Below, piece after piece: positions 50,785 through 59,283 of a stretch of 64,000 nucleotides of DNA; the first letter of the stretch is position 1; every line of letters starts with the position of its first letter. Below the pieces are notes generated by a model. The model worked only from the letters and a program-made list of their open reading frames with translations, did no database searches and had not been told where the DNA came from. The position numbers were made by a program, and so were the translations under genes. The DNA comes from Coriobacterium glomerans PW2 (GTDB taxonomy: Bacteria; Actinomycetota; Coriobacteriia; Coriobacteriales; Coriobacteriaceae), in the NCBI RefSeq assembly GCF_000195315.1, contig NC_015389.1, forward strand, positions 372,001-436,000, read 5' to 3'.

Positions 50785-52434
50785 ATGGTAAAGACCACAG
50801 AGGAGATCGCAGCCGAAATCGAGCGGGGGGCGGCGACGCTCGGTATCGAGTTCGGATCGACGCGCATCAAGGCGCAGCTCAACGATGAGAATAACGCTCC
50901 CGTCGCGGTCGGCGCATTCGAGTGGGAGAACTCATTCGAGCAAGGATATTGGACCTATGGCGAACAGGAGATCTTCGAGGGTCTGGCCGCCTGCTTCGCC
51001 TCGCTCAAAGCGGATGTGGCGCGACGCTACCGCGTTGACCTCAGAAGACTCGCAGCGCTCGGCATCTCCGCCATGATGCACGGCTATCTCGCGCTGGGAT
51101 CGGATGGCGAGCCGCTGGTCCCGTTTCGCACCTGGCGCAACACCACGACGACGGTCGCTGCGCGCGAGCTCACGCGCGTCTTCGGGTTCCATATTCCCGA
51201 GCGCTGGAGTGTCGCCCACCTCTATCAGGCGATCCTCGATGAGGAGCCGCATGTCGCGCAGGTTGACCACCTCACGACGCTGGCCGGGTTCGTGCACGAG
51301 CGCCTCTGCGGCCGACGAGTGCTCTCCATCGGTGACGCATCGGGTATGTTCCCCATCGACAGCTCCACCCGCTCCTACGATGCTTCGATGGCGGATCGCT
51401 TCGATGCCCTCGAGCCCGTTCGGGCCCTAGGTGTTCGCATCATCGATCTGCTACCCGAGGTCATGATCGCCGGGCAGGTCGCCGGCCACCTCACGGCTCA
51501 TGGCGCCGAGCTGTTGGATGCGTCCGGCGATCTCGAGATCGCATGCCCTATGTGTCCACCGGAGGGTGACGCGGGCACCGGCATGATCGCGACGAACTCG
51601 GTGGCGCCGCGCACCGGAAACGTCTCGGCGGGGACCTCGATCTTCTCCATGGTCGTGCTCGAGCAGCCTCTCAAGAATCCGATGCTCGACGAGATCGACA
51701 TCGTCACGACTCCCGTGGGCGATCCGGTCGCGATGGTCCACTGCAACAACTGCACGTCCGATATCAATGCTTGGATGGGTCTGTTTGAGAGCTACAACGA
51801 CCTCATGGGGATCTCCATGGATTCTCCAGAGCTCTACGAGACCCTCTTTCGCGCGGCGCTCGATGGCGACGCGGATGCCGGCGGGCTCATGAGCATGCCA
51901 TTCATCTCTGGTGAGCCGATCATGGGCGTCTCGACGGGTTGCCCGCTGCTCACGCGCGGGGAGCGTGCGCGGCTCACGATTCAGAATTTCATGCGGATGC
52001 ATATCATGGCCGCCTTCGGCGCCCTCAAAATCGGCAACGATGCGCTGCGAAGGGAGCGCGTCGCCATCGATCGGCTCTATGCCCATGGCGGGATCTTCAA
52101 GACGCCGATCGTCGCGCAGCGTCTGCTCGCTGCCGCGATGGCCGCTCCGGTCAGCCTGCTCGAGACAGCGGGCGAGGGCGGCGCCTGGGGAGCTGCCATC
52201 GCGGCGGCCTATATGCTCAGGGGGGCGGCCACATCGAGCTTGAGCGAGTATTTGTCGGATCATGTGTTCAAGGGCATGCGAAGCGTCACGGTCGAGGCGG
52301 TGCCCGAGGATGTTTTGGGATATGATGCCTTTATCGATCTGTTCAGACGCGTCAACGCGATCGCGTGCCAAGCCGACGACATCTGGGCGGACGAAGCCGG
52401 TCATGCGCATGTCGAGGGAGTTGAGGGGCAATGA
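50785..52434 (+). CDS. araB: FGGY-family kinase, probable L-ribulokinase
   Basis: 549 residues; carbohydrate kinase that should phosphorylate L-ribulose. Features: phosphate-1 loop LGIEFGSTRIKAQLNDEN; GISAMMHGYLAL; the catalytic-Asp region as VPFRTWRNT; TGNVSAGTSIFSMVVLE; GGIFKTPIVAQRLLAAAM; GEGGAWGAAIAAAYM. ATG 50785 with GGGAGGG upstream is preferred over an ATG at 50701 that would overlap the isomerase. Its size and araA/araD context support L-ribulokinase; a xylulokinase role cannot be excluded from sequence alone. Confidence 0.8.
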   Translation: MVKTTEEIAAEIERGAATLGIEFGSTRIKAQLNDENNAPVAVGAFEWENSFEQGYWTYGEQEIFEGLAACFASLKADVARRYRVDLRRLAALGISAMMHGYLALGSDGEPLVPFRTWRNTTTTVAARELTRVFGFHIPERWSVAHLYQAILDEEPHVAQVDHLTTLAGFVHERLCGRRVLSIGDASGMFPIDSSTRSYDASMADRFDALEPVRALGVRIIDLLPEVMIAGQVAGHLTAHGAELLDASGDLEIACPMCPPEGDAGTGMIATNSVAPRTGNVSAGTSIFSMVVLEQPLKNPMLDEIDIVTTPVGDPVAMVHCNNCTSDINAWMGLFESYNDLMGISMDSPELYETLFRAALDGDADAGGLMSMPFISGEPIMGVSTGCPLLTRGERARLTIQNFMRMHIMAAFGALKIGNDALRRERVAIDRLYAHGGIFKTPIVAQRLLAAAMAAPVSLLETAGEGGAWGAAIAAAYMLRGAATSSLSEYLSDHVFKGMRSVTVEAVPEDVLGYDAFIDLFRRVNAIACQADDIWADEAGHAHVEGVEGQ

Positions 52435-53132
52435 TGCTGAAGTCGCTGAGGGAGCAGGTCTTTGAGGCCAACATGGACCTGCCAAGGCACGGTCTGGTGA
52501 CGTTCACATGGGGAAACGCATCCGGATTCGATCCAGCGAGCGGTCTGTTCGTCATCAAGCCTTCGGGGGTGTCCTACGCGGAGCTCTCCGTCGAGAATCT
52601 GGTCGTCTGCGACCTCGATGGCGCTGTCGTGGAGGGCGAGCTCAATCCCTCTTCGGACACGCCCACCCACGCCGCGCTCTACCGGAGCTGGGGAGAGCGA
52701 ATCGGCGGCGTCGTGCACACGCATTCGTCTTGGGCGGTGTCCTGGGCGCAGGCGGGCCGCGCGATCCCGTGCTACGGGACGACCCAGGCGGATTACTTCT
52801 ACGGCGAGGTGCCCTGCATGCGCGGTCTCACCGAAGAGGAGATCGAGCAGGCGTATGAGCTGAAGACCGGCGAGGTGATCGTCGAGGGATTCGCGGATCT
52901 CGATCCGGTTGCTGTGCCCGGCGCGCTCGTGAGGAACCACGGTCCCTTCAGCTGGGGCGTCGATGCGGCAGCTGCCGTCTACCACGCCGTGGTGCTCGAG
53001 GAGGTCGCCAAGATGGCGGCTCATACCGAGATGATCAGCGCGGAGGCCGCCCCTGCGCCACGGTACCTGCTCGACAAGCATTATCTGCGCAAGCATGGTC
53101 CGCATGCGTATTATGGCCAAGCGAGCCGCTAG
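52431..53132 (+). CDS. araD: L-ribulose-5-phosphate 4-epimerase
   Basis: 233 residues, class II aldolase fold; converts L-ribulose-5-phosphate to D-xylulose-5-phosphate. Zinc-site histidines appear in VVHTHSSWAVSWAQAG and in the C-terminal LVRNHGPFSWGVDAAA. VTFTWGNASGFDPASG and IKPSGVSYAELSVEN are the family start region. The start overlaps the kinase stop (ATGATG). The gene ends at a pair of hairpins. Confidence 0.93.
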   Translation: MMLKSLREQVFEANMDLPRHGLVTFTWGNASGFDPASGLFVIKPSGVSYAELSVENLVVCDLDGAVVEGELNPSSDTPTHAALYRSWGERIGGVVHTHSSWAVSWAQAGRAIPCYGTTQADYFYGEVPCMRGLTEEEIEQAYELKTGEVIVEGFADLDPVAVPGALVRNHGPFSWGVDAAAAVYHAVVLEEVAKMAAHTEMISAEAAPAPRYLLDKHYLRKHGPHAYYGQASR

Positions 53133-53137
53133 ATTCT

Positions 53138-53161
53138 GAGTCTTCGCGATCGCGAAGACTC
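53138..53161 (+). terminator. Palindromic hairpin after araD
   Basis: A 24-base perfect palindrome (arms GAGTCTTCGC / GCGAAGACTC around GATC) starting 5 bases after the araD stop. No T-run; it may stabilise the mRNA end or act in both directions. Confidence 0.5.
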
Positions 53162-53182
53162 ATCGGAGCATGTCTGAACGAG

Positions 53183-53220
53183 GGCGGGCGCATCGAATCG
53201 CCAGATGAGGTGCGCCCGCC
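53183..53220. terminator. Second hairpin between convergent araD and galM
   Basis: GGCGGGCGCATC (53183-53194) pairs with GGTGCGCCCGCC (53209-53220) with one G-U; ends 6 bases before the galM stop. Could serve both strands as a bidirectional terminator. Confidence 0.5.
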
Positions 53221-53226
53221 GCGACA

Positions 53227-54273
53227 TCAGCCCGCGGAGAAGCGAAACGTCGTGGTCGAGTGAAACGGTCTGTCGGATCCGTAGACGGGCTGCGGGAACT
53301 CGGGATGGTTGATCGCGTCGGGGTAGTGCTGCGTCTCCAGGCATACGCCCCCGCGTCGCCCATAGAGCGCACCATCCTTGCCGCGCTCGTCATCGAGGAA
53401 GTTCGCGGTGTAGAGCTGCACGCCCGGCGTATCGGTCCACACATCCATGGCGATTCCCGAGCGATCGCCCTCGAGTCGGGCGATATGGCGCTGCACGCCC
53501 GGGTTGGCGAGAACGAAGTTGTGATCGTAGCCGCCCGCGGCGCGGATCGGTCCGAATGGCGCGTCGATGCACTCGCCGAGTCTTCGAGGATAGCGGAAAT
53601 CGAGCGGTGTGTCGGCCACCGGCAAAAACTCGCCGGTGGGAACGAGGTCGGGTCCGGCATCGGTGAACTCATCGGAGACGAGGGTGAGCACGTGATCGAG
53701 CACGCTGCCCGAGGCGTGGCCGTTCAGGTTGAAGTAGCTGTGATTCGTGAGGTTCACGATCGTCGATGCGTCGGGGGTCGCATGGTAGCTGAGCGAGAGC
53801 TCGCCGGATTCGGTGAGCGAATAGGTGACCGAGATGTCGAGGTTTCCTGGAAATCCCTGATCCCCATCGGGGCTGAACAGGCTGAACGTGACCGAATGCT
53901 TGTTATCGCCCTTGCGCGCACCCCAGATGCGATGGGCGTAGACATCGGGACCGCTGTGAAGACAGTTGCCGTCTCCGGTGTCGGCGAGCTCGTAGACGCG
54001 ATCTTCAAGCTTGAAGGTCGCGTTGCCCACCCGGTTGGCGCACCGGCCCACCACGGCGCCCAGCGCCGGGTCGTTCACCTCGTAGCCGCGCGCGCCGTCA
54101 TAACCGAGCACGATATCGGGGAGCGAACCGTGGGCGTCGGGCACGCGCAGCGACACGAGGCACGCCCCGAGGTCGGTCATGGCTGCCATGACGCCGGATC
54201 GGTGCGATATCACGTAGAGGTGCGCCGAGCGACCGTCAGAGGTCGTTCCGAATGGATACATCTTCGTTGCCAT
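53227..54273 (-). CDS. galM: Aldose 1-epimerase (mutarotase)
   Basis: 348 residues; interconverts alpha and beta anomers of sugars so the kinase/isomerase can use them. Motifs: RVGNATFKLEDRVYEL, NCLHSGPDVYAHRIW (with the His region), NLTNHSYFNLNGHA (catalytic His) and GVCLETQHYPDAINHPEFP (catalytic Glu). The ATG at 54273 is preceded by AGAAAGGGA; a longer frame upstream has no Shine-Dalgarno and runs back into the end of the LacI gene. It follows the LacI gene after 34 bases, forming a two-gene operon convergent to araD. Confidence 0.9.
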   Translation of the reverse strand: MATKMYPFGTTSDGRSAHLYVISHRSGVMAAMTDLGACLVSLRVPDAHGSLPDIVLGYDGARGYEVNDPALGAVVGRCANRVGNATFKLEDRVYELADTGDGNCLHSGPDVYAHRIWGARKGDNKHSVTFSLFSPDGDQGFPGNLDISVTYSLTESGELSLSYHATPDASTIVNLTNHSYFNLNGHASGSVLDHVLTLVSDEFTDAGPDLVPTGEFLPVADTPLDFRYPRRLGECIDAPFGPIRAAGGYDHNFVLANPGVQRHIARLEGDRSGIAMDVWTDTPGVQLYTANFLDDERGKDGALYGRRGGVCLETQHYPDAINHPEFPQPVYGSDRPFHSTTTFRFSAG

Positions 54274-54307
54274 GGATCTTCCCTTTCTCGCGGGATCTGG
54301 ACCAAGA

Positions 54308-55315
54308 TCAGACCGAGCGCACGCTTTCGCGCTCGACAAGTGAAGTGCTGACATGCGTGACGCAGGTGAAGGGCTTCTGGCTCTCCGTCTGCGCGATGAG
54401 CCTCTGGACGGCCATGCGACCGATCTCGAACCTGGGGACGTGGATGGTCGTCAGCGGAGGTCGGGCGATGGCGGCGTACTCGACGTCGTCGAAGCCGACC
54501 ATCGAGATGTCGTCGGGCACCGAGTAGCCCTTGTTCCCCAGAGCGCTCATGGCTCCGACGGCAAGGGCGTCGTTGTCCGCAAAGAAGGCCGTCGGAAGCT
54601 CTGGATTCGTATCGAGCCAAGCGAGCATGTCGTTGGCGGCGGTCTCGGGCTTCTCCGTGCCGAGAAGCACCTTGTAGCAGTCGCGAACCGGGATGCCGGC
54701 ATCCTCGAGCGCCCGGCGATAACCGCGCTCGCGAATAGGGAAGTTGCGGATTCGCAGCCCCCCGGCCAGATAGCCGATCTTTCGATGTCCGTTCTTTATG
54801 AGATGATTCACGGCGTGATAGGCCGATCCCTCATTCGAGAAGACGATCGTCTCGAAGAACATGTTGTCGCTTTTGCCATCGACGACGACCAGCGGCTGCT
54901 TCGTTCCTGAAAACAGCTGATAGTCCTTCTCGAGCATCTCCGTGCCAAGCAGGATCACACCGCTGGCGGTGTCGCTGATGATCGAGGTTGCCTGCCGGCG
55001 GCGACTCACGGTATCCGTGAGTTCGATTGTGACATATGAAGTTGACAGACCATGGCGCTTCGCCTCGCATTCGATGCCATTGATGACCGCGAGCCGGAAT
55101 GAGCCCTCGTCGATCATGCGACCGGATTGTCTGGCGATGACGAATTGGATGCGCTTGAGTTTCTTGACGTAGTAGTAGCCGAGTTCGCGCGCGGTCCTGA
55201 TGATGGCGGCGGCGTTCTGCGAACCGACGCCGGGACGGTTGTTGAGCGCATTGGAAACCGTAGCGGGCGAGAATCCCGTCCGACGACTGATCTCACGAAT
55301 GCTGACCTTGGACAT
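54308..55315 (-). CDS. LacI-family regulator of the arabinose locus
   Basis: 335 residues. HTH MSKVSIREISRRTGFSPATV, then SNALNNRPGVGSQ as hinge region, then an effector domain with VILLGTEMLEKDYQLF, NMFFETIVFSNEGSAYHAVN and SMVGFDDVEYAAIARPP. Start at the ATG 55315, where the HTH begins and AGGT lies 8 bases upstream. A CG-centred operator-like repeat sits about 27 bases further upstream, so it may control itself and galM as well as the facing arabinose operon. Effector unknown; L-arabinose is the obvious guess. Confidence 0.85.
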   Translation of the reverse strand: MSKVSIREISRRTGFSPATVSNALNNRPGVGSQNAAAIIRTARELGYYYVKKLKRIQFVIARQSGRMIDEGSFRLAVINGIECEAKRHGLSTSYVTIELTDTVSRRRQATSIISDTASGVILLGTEMLEKDYQLFSGTKQPLVVVDGKSDNMFFETIVFSNEGSAYHAVNHLIKNGHRKIGYLAGGLRIRNFPIRERGYRRALEDAGIPVRDCYKVLLGTEKPETAANDMLAWLDTNPELPTAFFADNDALAVGAMSALGNKGYSVPDDISMVGFDDVEYAAIARPPLTTIHVPRFEIGRMAVQRLIAQTESQKPFTCVTHVSTSLVERESVRSV

Positions 55316-55341
55316 AGCGTTACCTGCGCGTCTCAATTGAA

Positions 55342-55353
55342 CTAAACGTTTGG
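55342..55353. promoter_or_regulatory. LacI-type operator CTAAACGTTTGG
   Basis: Pseudo-palindrome with an AAACGTTT core (55344-55351) and central CG typical of LacI-family sites, just upstream of the LacI start. Its CTAAAC half also occurs before the arabinose binding-protein gene. Confidence 0.5.
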
Positions 55354-55462
55354 TACGAGTGTATACCATACAGGAGCCGAATCGAGGTGAATCTCGAACG
55401 ATAGGTGAACGGCACGGGCCGCGCACGGCCGCGAGGGCTGCGCCAACATCGCAGAGAAGCTC

Positions 55463-56821
55463 TCACGAACCGGGTGCGACCGCGAACACGCTGCTTTCAG
55501 CTGCGGATGGCTTGCCCTCGAGCATCCGCGTGAATCGATCGAGCTGGACAAGGGCCCACTCAACCGGGTTCGGCCCCGTGCTCTCCTGCGCGGTGACGAG
55601 CTTGATCGTCGCCATGGTCTTCCCGCCCTCCGTGAGCGTCAGGGTGCCCGCGTCCTCTCCCCGGTGCACGGTACCCTTGAATTCCTTGAGCTCGACGTGC
55701 TGCTTCATCGGGTCCGCCAGATCGAAGACGGTGACGTCGGGGATACCGTCTTTCGTTGTCACGTCGACGGTTCTGTCAGACCAATCGGTGCAGGTGGCGC
55801 GCGCGATGAGCGCCTCGCCCCCGGCGCCCGTCCGATCGGTGCTCACGGCGGGTTTTCGTTTCGCATGAGCGTAATACCACGTGGCAAGGCTCGCGGAATC
55901 GTCGAAGCGCTGTTGGGATGTGTTCGCGCCGAGCACCACCGTGTAGACTTCGTTGCCATCGCGTGAGAACGCCCCCGCGAAGCAGTAGCCCGCCTCATCG
56001 GTGGTGCCCGTCTTGACCCCGATGTTGCCCTGCGCGTTGAGCATCTGATTGACATCGGAGAGCTCGAGTGTTCGCGATGCGCCATCTGCTGATCTCACGG
56101 TGACGCGCGCGGCGCCTGTGCCCACGATCGATCGGAACGTATCGTCTCTCATGGCGGCCGCTACCATGATCGCGACATCTCTTGCCGTCGAATGCATGTC
56201 GCCGGCCCAGGGATCCATATCGAGACCATGGGGGTTCGTGAAGTTGGTGCCCGTGCATCCGAGCTGCTTCGCTTTCTCGTTCATCGCGTTGACGAACACG
56301 CCATCCGGGTCGGAACTCGTCGGATCGATCTCGGAGCCGATCGCGGTCGCGATCGCGAGTGCCGCATCGTTTCCAGAGGGAATGAGCAAGCAGCGCAACG
56401 CGTCCTCGAGTGAGAGCGCGTCGCCTTCCCTGAGATGCGCGGACGCCTCCCCGACAGTAGCCGCCGCCCGATCGACAGCGATGGTCTCGCTTTTCTTCCC
56501 GTGACTCAATGCGACGAGCGCTGTCATGACCTTGGTTATCGAGGCGATCTTCACCTGCGCATCGGCGTCGCGCTCGAAGTAGCAGATGCCGTCTCTTCCC
56601 ATGACGATGGCATGGCCGGCTTGGATATCGGGACGATTCCGCTGTTTGAGTCCGCGCTGCGCGATGCTCTCGCCGCAGACGAGGTCGTCGGCGCGCGTCT
56701 CGGCGTGAGCGCGCGCGGGCATGCAGACAATCAGCGCCAAGACGGCGCAGATCACAATGAGGAGGCGGGATGCATGGCGCTGCAGGCGCGATCGGAGGCG
56801 CGCGCGGGTCGATGTGTTCAC
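55463..56821 (-). CDS. D-alanyl-D-alanine carboxypeptidase, S11 family
   Basis: 452 residues; secreted or membrane-associated penicillin-binding protein that trims D-Ala from peptidoglycan stems. N-terminal signal peptide (RLLIVICAVLALIVCMPARA, cut after ARAHA). Catalytic motifs SITK (Ser94), SGN (149-151) and KTG (270-272) are intact, with PHGLDMDPWAGDMHSTARD as the family loop. The C-terminal 130 residues (about 320-450) form the beta-sandwich domain. No C-terminal anchor helix is obvious. Divergent from a VanRS-like two-component system, which may regulate it. Confidence 0.9.
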   Translation of the reverse strand: MNTSTRARLRSRLQRHASRLLIVICAVLALIVCMPARAHAETRADDLVCGESIAQRGLKQRNRPDIQAGHAIVMGRDGICYFERDADAQVKIASITKVMTALVALSHGKKSETIAVDRAAATVGEASAHLREGDALSLEDALRCLLIPSGNDAALAIATAIGSEIDPTSSDPDGVFVNAMNEKAKQLGCTGTNFTNPHGLDMDPWAGDMHSTARDVAIMVAAAMRDDTFRSIVGTGAARVTVRSADGASRTLELSDVNQMLNAQGNIGVKTGTTDEAGYCFAGAFSRDGNEVYTVVLGANTSQQRFDDSASLATWYYAHAKRKPAVSTDRTGAGGEALIARATCTDWSDRTVDVTTKDGIPDVTVFDLADPMKQHVELKEFKGTVHRGEDAGTLTLTEGGKTMATIKLVTAQESTGPNPVEWALVQLDRFTRMLEGKPSAAESSVFAVAPGS

Positions 56822-57130
56822 GACTCACCCACCTTTCGGGCGTGGGGATGAATGCTGATGCGCAACGGGCAAAACGTATCCGAGCATACCAGAGCAGAGC
56901 TTTTTTACCGAGCCGATGCGCACCTGATACCTCAATCGCACCAATGCGCGCACCCCTCATTTTGCGCGCTTTGCCGATCGGGCGGCGAGCAGGCTTAAAT
57001 CGGGCTTAAACTCACTGTTGCATTTCACAACCGGCGGCTTGCTCATACATAATGGAATCATGCTATCTGCGGGAGCGGGCACCGCCTCGCAGATCTGCGA
57101 GAACGACCGATGCGGTCGAGGGGAGAGTCT
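56822..57130. promoter_or_regulatory. Divergent gap with 11-bp direct repeats
   Basis: 309 bases between the carboxypeptidase and the response regulator, no gene. It contains GGCTTAAAT (56992-57000) and GGGCTTAAAC (57002-57011), with the GCTTAAA core repeated at exactly 11 bp (56993 and 57004). Spacing of this type suits an OmpR/PhoB-class regulator and suggests autoregulation (inference). Confidence 0.45.
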
Positions 57131-57829
57131 GTGGATACGCATATCCTTGTCGTGGACGACGAGAAGACGATAACCGATCTAGTCGGCATCTACCTCGAGA
57201 ACGAGGGCTACGAGGTGACGCTGTGCTACAGCGGCAGCGATGCCGCGCGAGCGATCTTCTCACAGGAATTCGACCTCGCTGTGCTCGACATCATGCTGCC
57301 CGACATCGACGGATTCGAGCTTCTCCGCACCATCCGCGCCGATCGCACCTATCCGGTGATCATGCTCACGGCGCGCGACACCCAGATCGACAAGATCGAA
57401 GGGCTCTCATTGGGAGCAGACGACTACGTGGTCAAGCCGTTTCGGCCTCTTGAACTCGTTGCGCGCGTGAAGGCGCAGCTCAGACGCTATACGAGCTACG
57501 GAACGCGCGATTCAGGCGAGGAGTCGCCGATCATCTCGGTAAACGGTCTCGTCATCAACAGGGCTGCTCGTTCGGTCACAGTCGATGAGAAACAGGTGCG
57601 GTGCACCCCGCTCGAGTACTCGATACTTCTGTACCTGGCGGAACATCGCGGCAGAGTCGTGCCCGTAGAGGATCTGTTTCGCGCGGTCTGGGACGAGAAG
57701 TTCCTATCGAGCTCGAATAACACGGTCATGGTTCATATCCGTCATCTCCGCGAGAAGATAGGCGACGACGCGCAGAATCCGCGCTTCATCAAGAATATAT
57801 GGGGAGTTGGCTACACCATTGAAGATTAA
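57131..57829 (+). CDS. VanR-like response regulator, OmpR/PhoB class
   Basis: 232 residues. Receiver domain with acidic pocket ILVVDDEKTI, phosphorylated Asp in LAVLDIMLPDIDGFELL, Thr in IMLTARDTQ and Lys in DDYVVKPF; winged-helix DNA-binding domain ending in NNTVMVHIRHLREKIGDD and FIKNIWGVGYTIED. The PLELVARVKAQLRRY linker is very similar in style to VanR. A GTG start is chosen because GGGGAGAG lies four bases before it. It overlaps the sensor kinase frame and is probably autoregulated through the direct repeats upstream. No van resistance genes are nearby. Confidence 0.9.
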   Translation: MDTHILVVDDEKTITDLVGIYLENEGYEVTLCYSGSDAARAIFSQEFDLAVLDIMLPDIDGFELLRTIRADRTYPVIMLTARDTQIDKIEGLSLGADDYVVKPFRPLELVARVKAQLRRYTSYGTRDSGEESPIISVNGLVINRAARSVTVDEKQVRCTPLEYSILLYLAEHRGRVVPVEDLFRAVWDEKFLSSSNNTVMVHIRHLREKIGDDAQNPRFIKNIWGVGYTIED

Positions 57830-59255
57830 CGAATCGGTGCTGAAGCGATCGGAGCACGCCCCGGTGAATCCGGCGACCGGGTTACCGAACAGGCCCGGCG
57901 AGTCCGGTCGCGAAGCGCCGGGCGCATCCGCATCTCAGGGGAGGGGGGCACGGGAAGCCGAGGAGGCCAGACGAGATCCGGATGATGGTTCAACAAGCCC
58001 TCGTTCAGCCGGAACGCAGCCCGATGATGTCGAGCGAACCGATGGTCTCTACCGTGCGGACGAGGCGCTCGCGATGTTTCGCAGGGTCGTGAACAGCCGT
58101 ATCATAGCGACGTTTCTCATGTTCATGCTGCTGCTCGTGCTCGTGGGTTTTCGAGATTTCATGCTCTTCTTCGTTCTCCTGTTCGGTGGCTACGTTCTTC
58201 TCGATCGCTTCCTCACCGTGAGGCGCTGCCTCGTCTTGGGTGGCTGCGCCTGGCTCGCCGTGATCTTGTTAGGCGATATATTTGCGGTCAACACCGCCGG
58301 CCGCATCATAAGCATCGACTACCTCTTCACATTTTGCGGCTTTCTGCTGGCGCTCGCCGTCTGCGGGGCGTTTTTCATCGGACGCTCCATGTACTACTAC
58401 GGGTTCGAGCGCGGTCAGACCGACGCCGATTTCGCAATCGCGCGGCATATGATCGATCGGCTCGTGAATCACCCCGATGAATGGCGCGATCTGGACGGAG
58501 ACTATCTTGAGACCGAGTCCGCGATCAGCCGCGTCCGCGAACGCGAGAGGCTCGCGGCCCAAGCGCTCAAGGACGAGGCATCTCGCAAGGACGATCTCGT
58601 GACCTACCTGGCGCACGATCTCAAGACACCGCTCGCCTCGGTCGTCGGCTACCTCTCGCTGTTGCAGGAGGCATCCGATCTGCCGGGTGAGCAGCGCGCG
58701 CGCTTCACCGGCATCGCCCTTGAGAAGGCGCATCGGCTGGATACCCTCATCGAGGAGTTCTTCGACATCACGCGCTTCGACTTCCATGACATCGTGCTCA
58801 CAAGGGGATATGTCGATCTCGATCTCATGCTTTCGCAGGTCGTCGAGGAGTTCTATCCTGCACTATCCGAGCAGGACAAGAGCGCCAGGATCGACGTTCC
58901 CTGCGGACTCACCGTGCTCATCGACGGCGACAAGATGGCACGGGTTTTCAACAACGTCATGAAGAACGCGATCGCCTACAGCTACGAGGGCTCGACCATC
59001 AGCGTCACAGCTGAGCGCAGGGAGGGCGGCGGCGTGCGCGTTCGCATCGAGAACAGCGGAGATCCGATCCCCGCACCCAAGCTGAAGGTCATCTTCGAGA
59101 AATTCTACCGCCTGGACGCAGCTCGCGCGACCAACCGGGGCGGAGCCGGCCTGGGCCTCGCCATCGCCAAAGAGATCGTCACCGCCCATGGTGGCTCCAT
59201 CGCCTGCGCGTCGACGCCCGAGCACACCGTCTTCACGATCGATCTGCCGGCGTAG
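57819..59255 (+). CDS. VanS-like sensor histidine kinase
   Basis: About 478 residues; partner of the response regulator. The start is uncertain: TTG 57819 (12 bases after GGGGAG) or TTG 57807, in either case overlapping the regulator stop. A low-complexity cytoplasmic N-terminus of about 80 residues is followed by about four membrane spans and no large outer loop. H-box YLAHDLKTPLASVVGYLSLL, N-box NNVMKNAIAYS, and the G-region RGGAGLGLAIAKEIVTAHGG with F-box KFYRLDAAR. The H-box spelling matches VanS. Sensing through membrane helices rather than an outer domain differs from classical VanS. Confidence 0.82.
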   Translation: MKINESVLKRSEHAPVNPATGLPNRPGESGREAPGASASQGRGAREAEEARRDPDDGSTSPRSAGTQPDDVERTDGLYRADEALAMFRRVVNSRIIATFLMFMLLLVLVGFRDFMLFFVLLFGGYVLLDRFLTVRRCLVLGGCAWLAVILLGDIFAVNTAGRIISIDYLFTFCGFLLALAVCGAFFIGRSMYYYGFERGQTDADFAIARHMIDRLVNHPDEWRDLDGDYLETESAISRVRERERLAAQALKDEASRKDDLVTYLAHDLKTPLASVVGYLSLLQEASDLPGEQRARFTGIALEKAHRLDTLIEEFFDITRFDFHDIVLTRGYVDLDLMLSQVVEEFYPALSEQDKSARIDVPCGLTVLIDGDKMARVFNNVMKNAIAYSYEGSTISVTAERREGGGVRVRIENSGDPIPAPKLKVIFEKFYRLDAARATNRGGAGLGLAIAKEIVTAHGGSIACASTPEHTVFTIDLPA

Positions 59256-59283
59256 CATGCGGCGAGCTTTGCCCGCCGTCCCA

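Noticed and set aside
53260-54351. 363-codon plus-strand frame over galM
   Set aside because: The minus strand encodes a complete mutarotase; the plus frame has no motif or start signal.
55463-59255. Vancomycin resistance cluster
   Set aside because: VanRS-like regulators only; no vanH, ligase or vanX homologue nearby.
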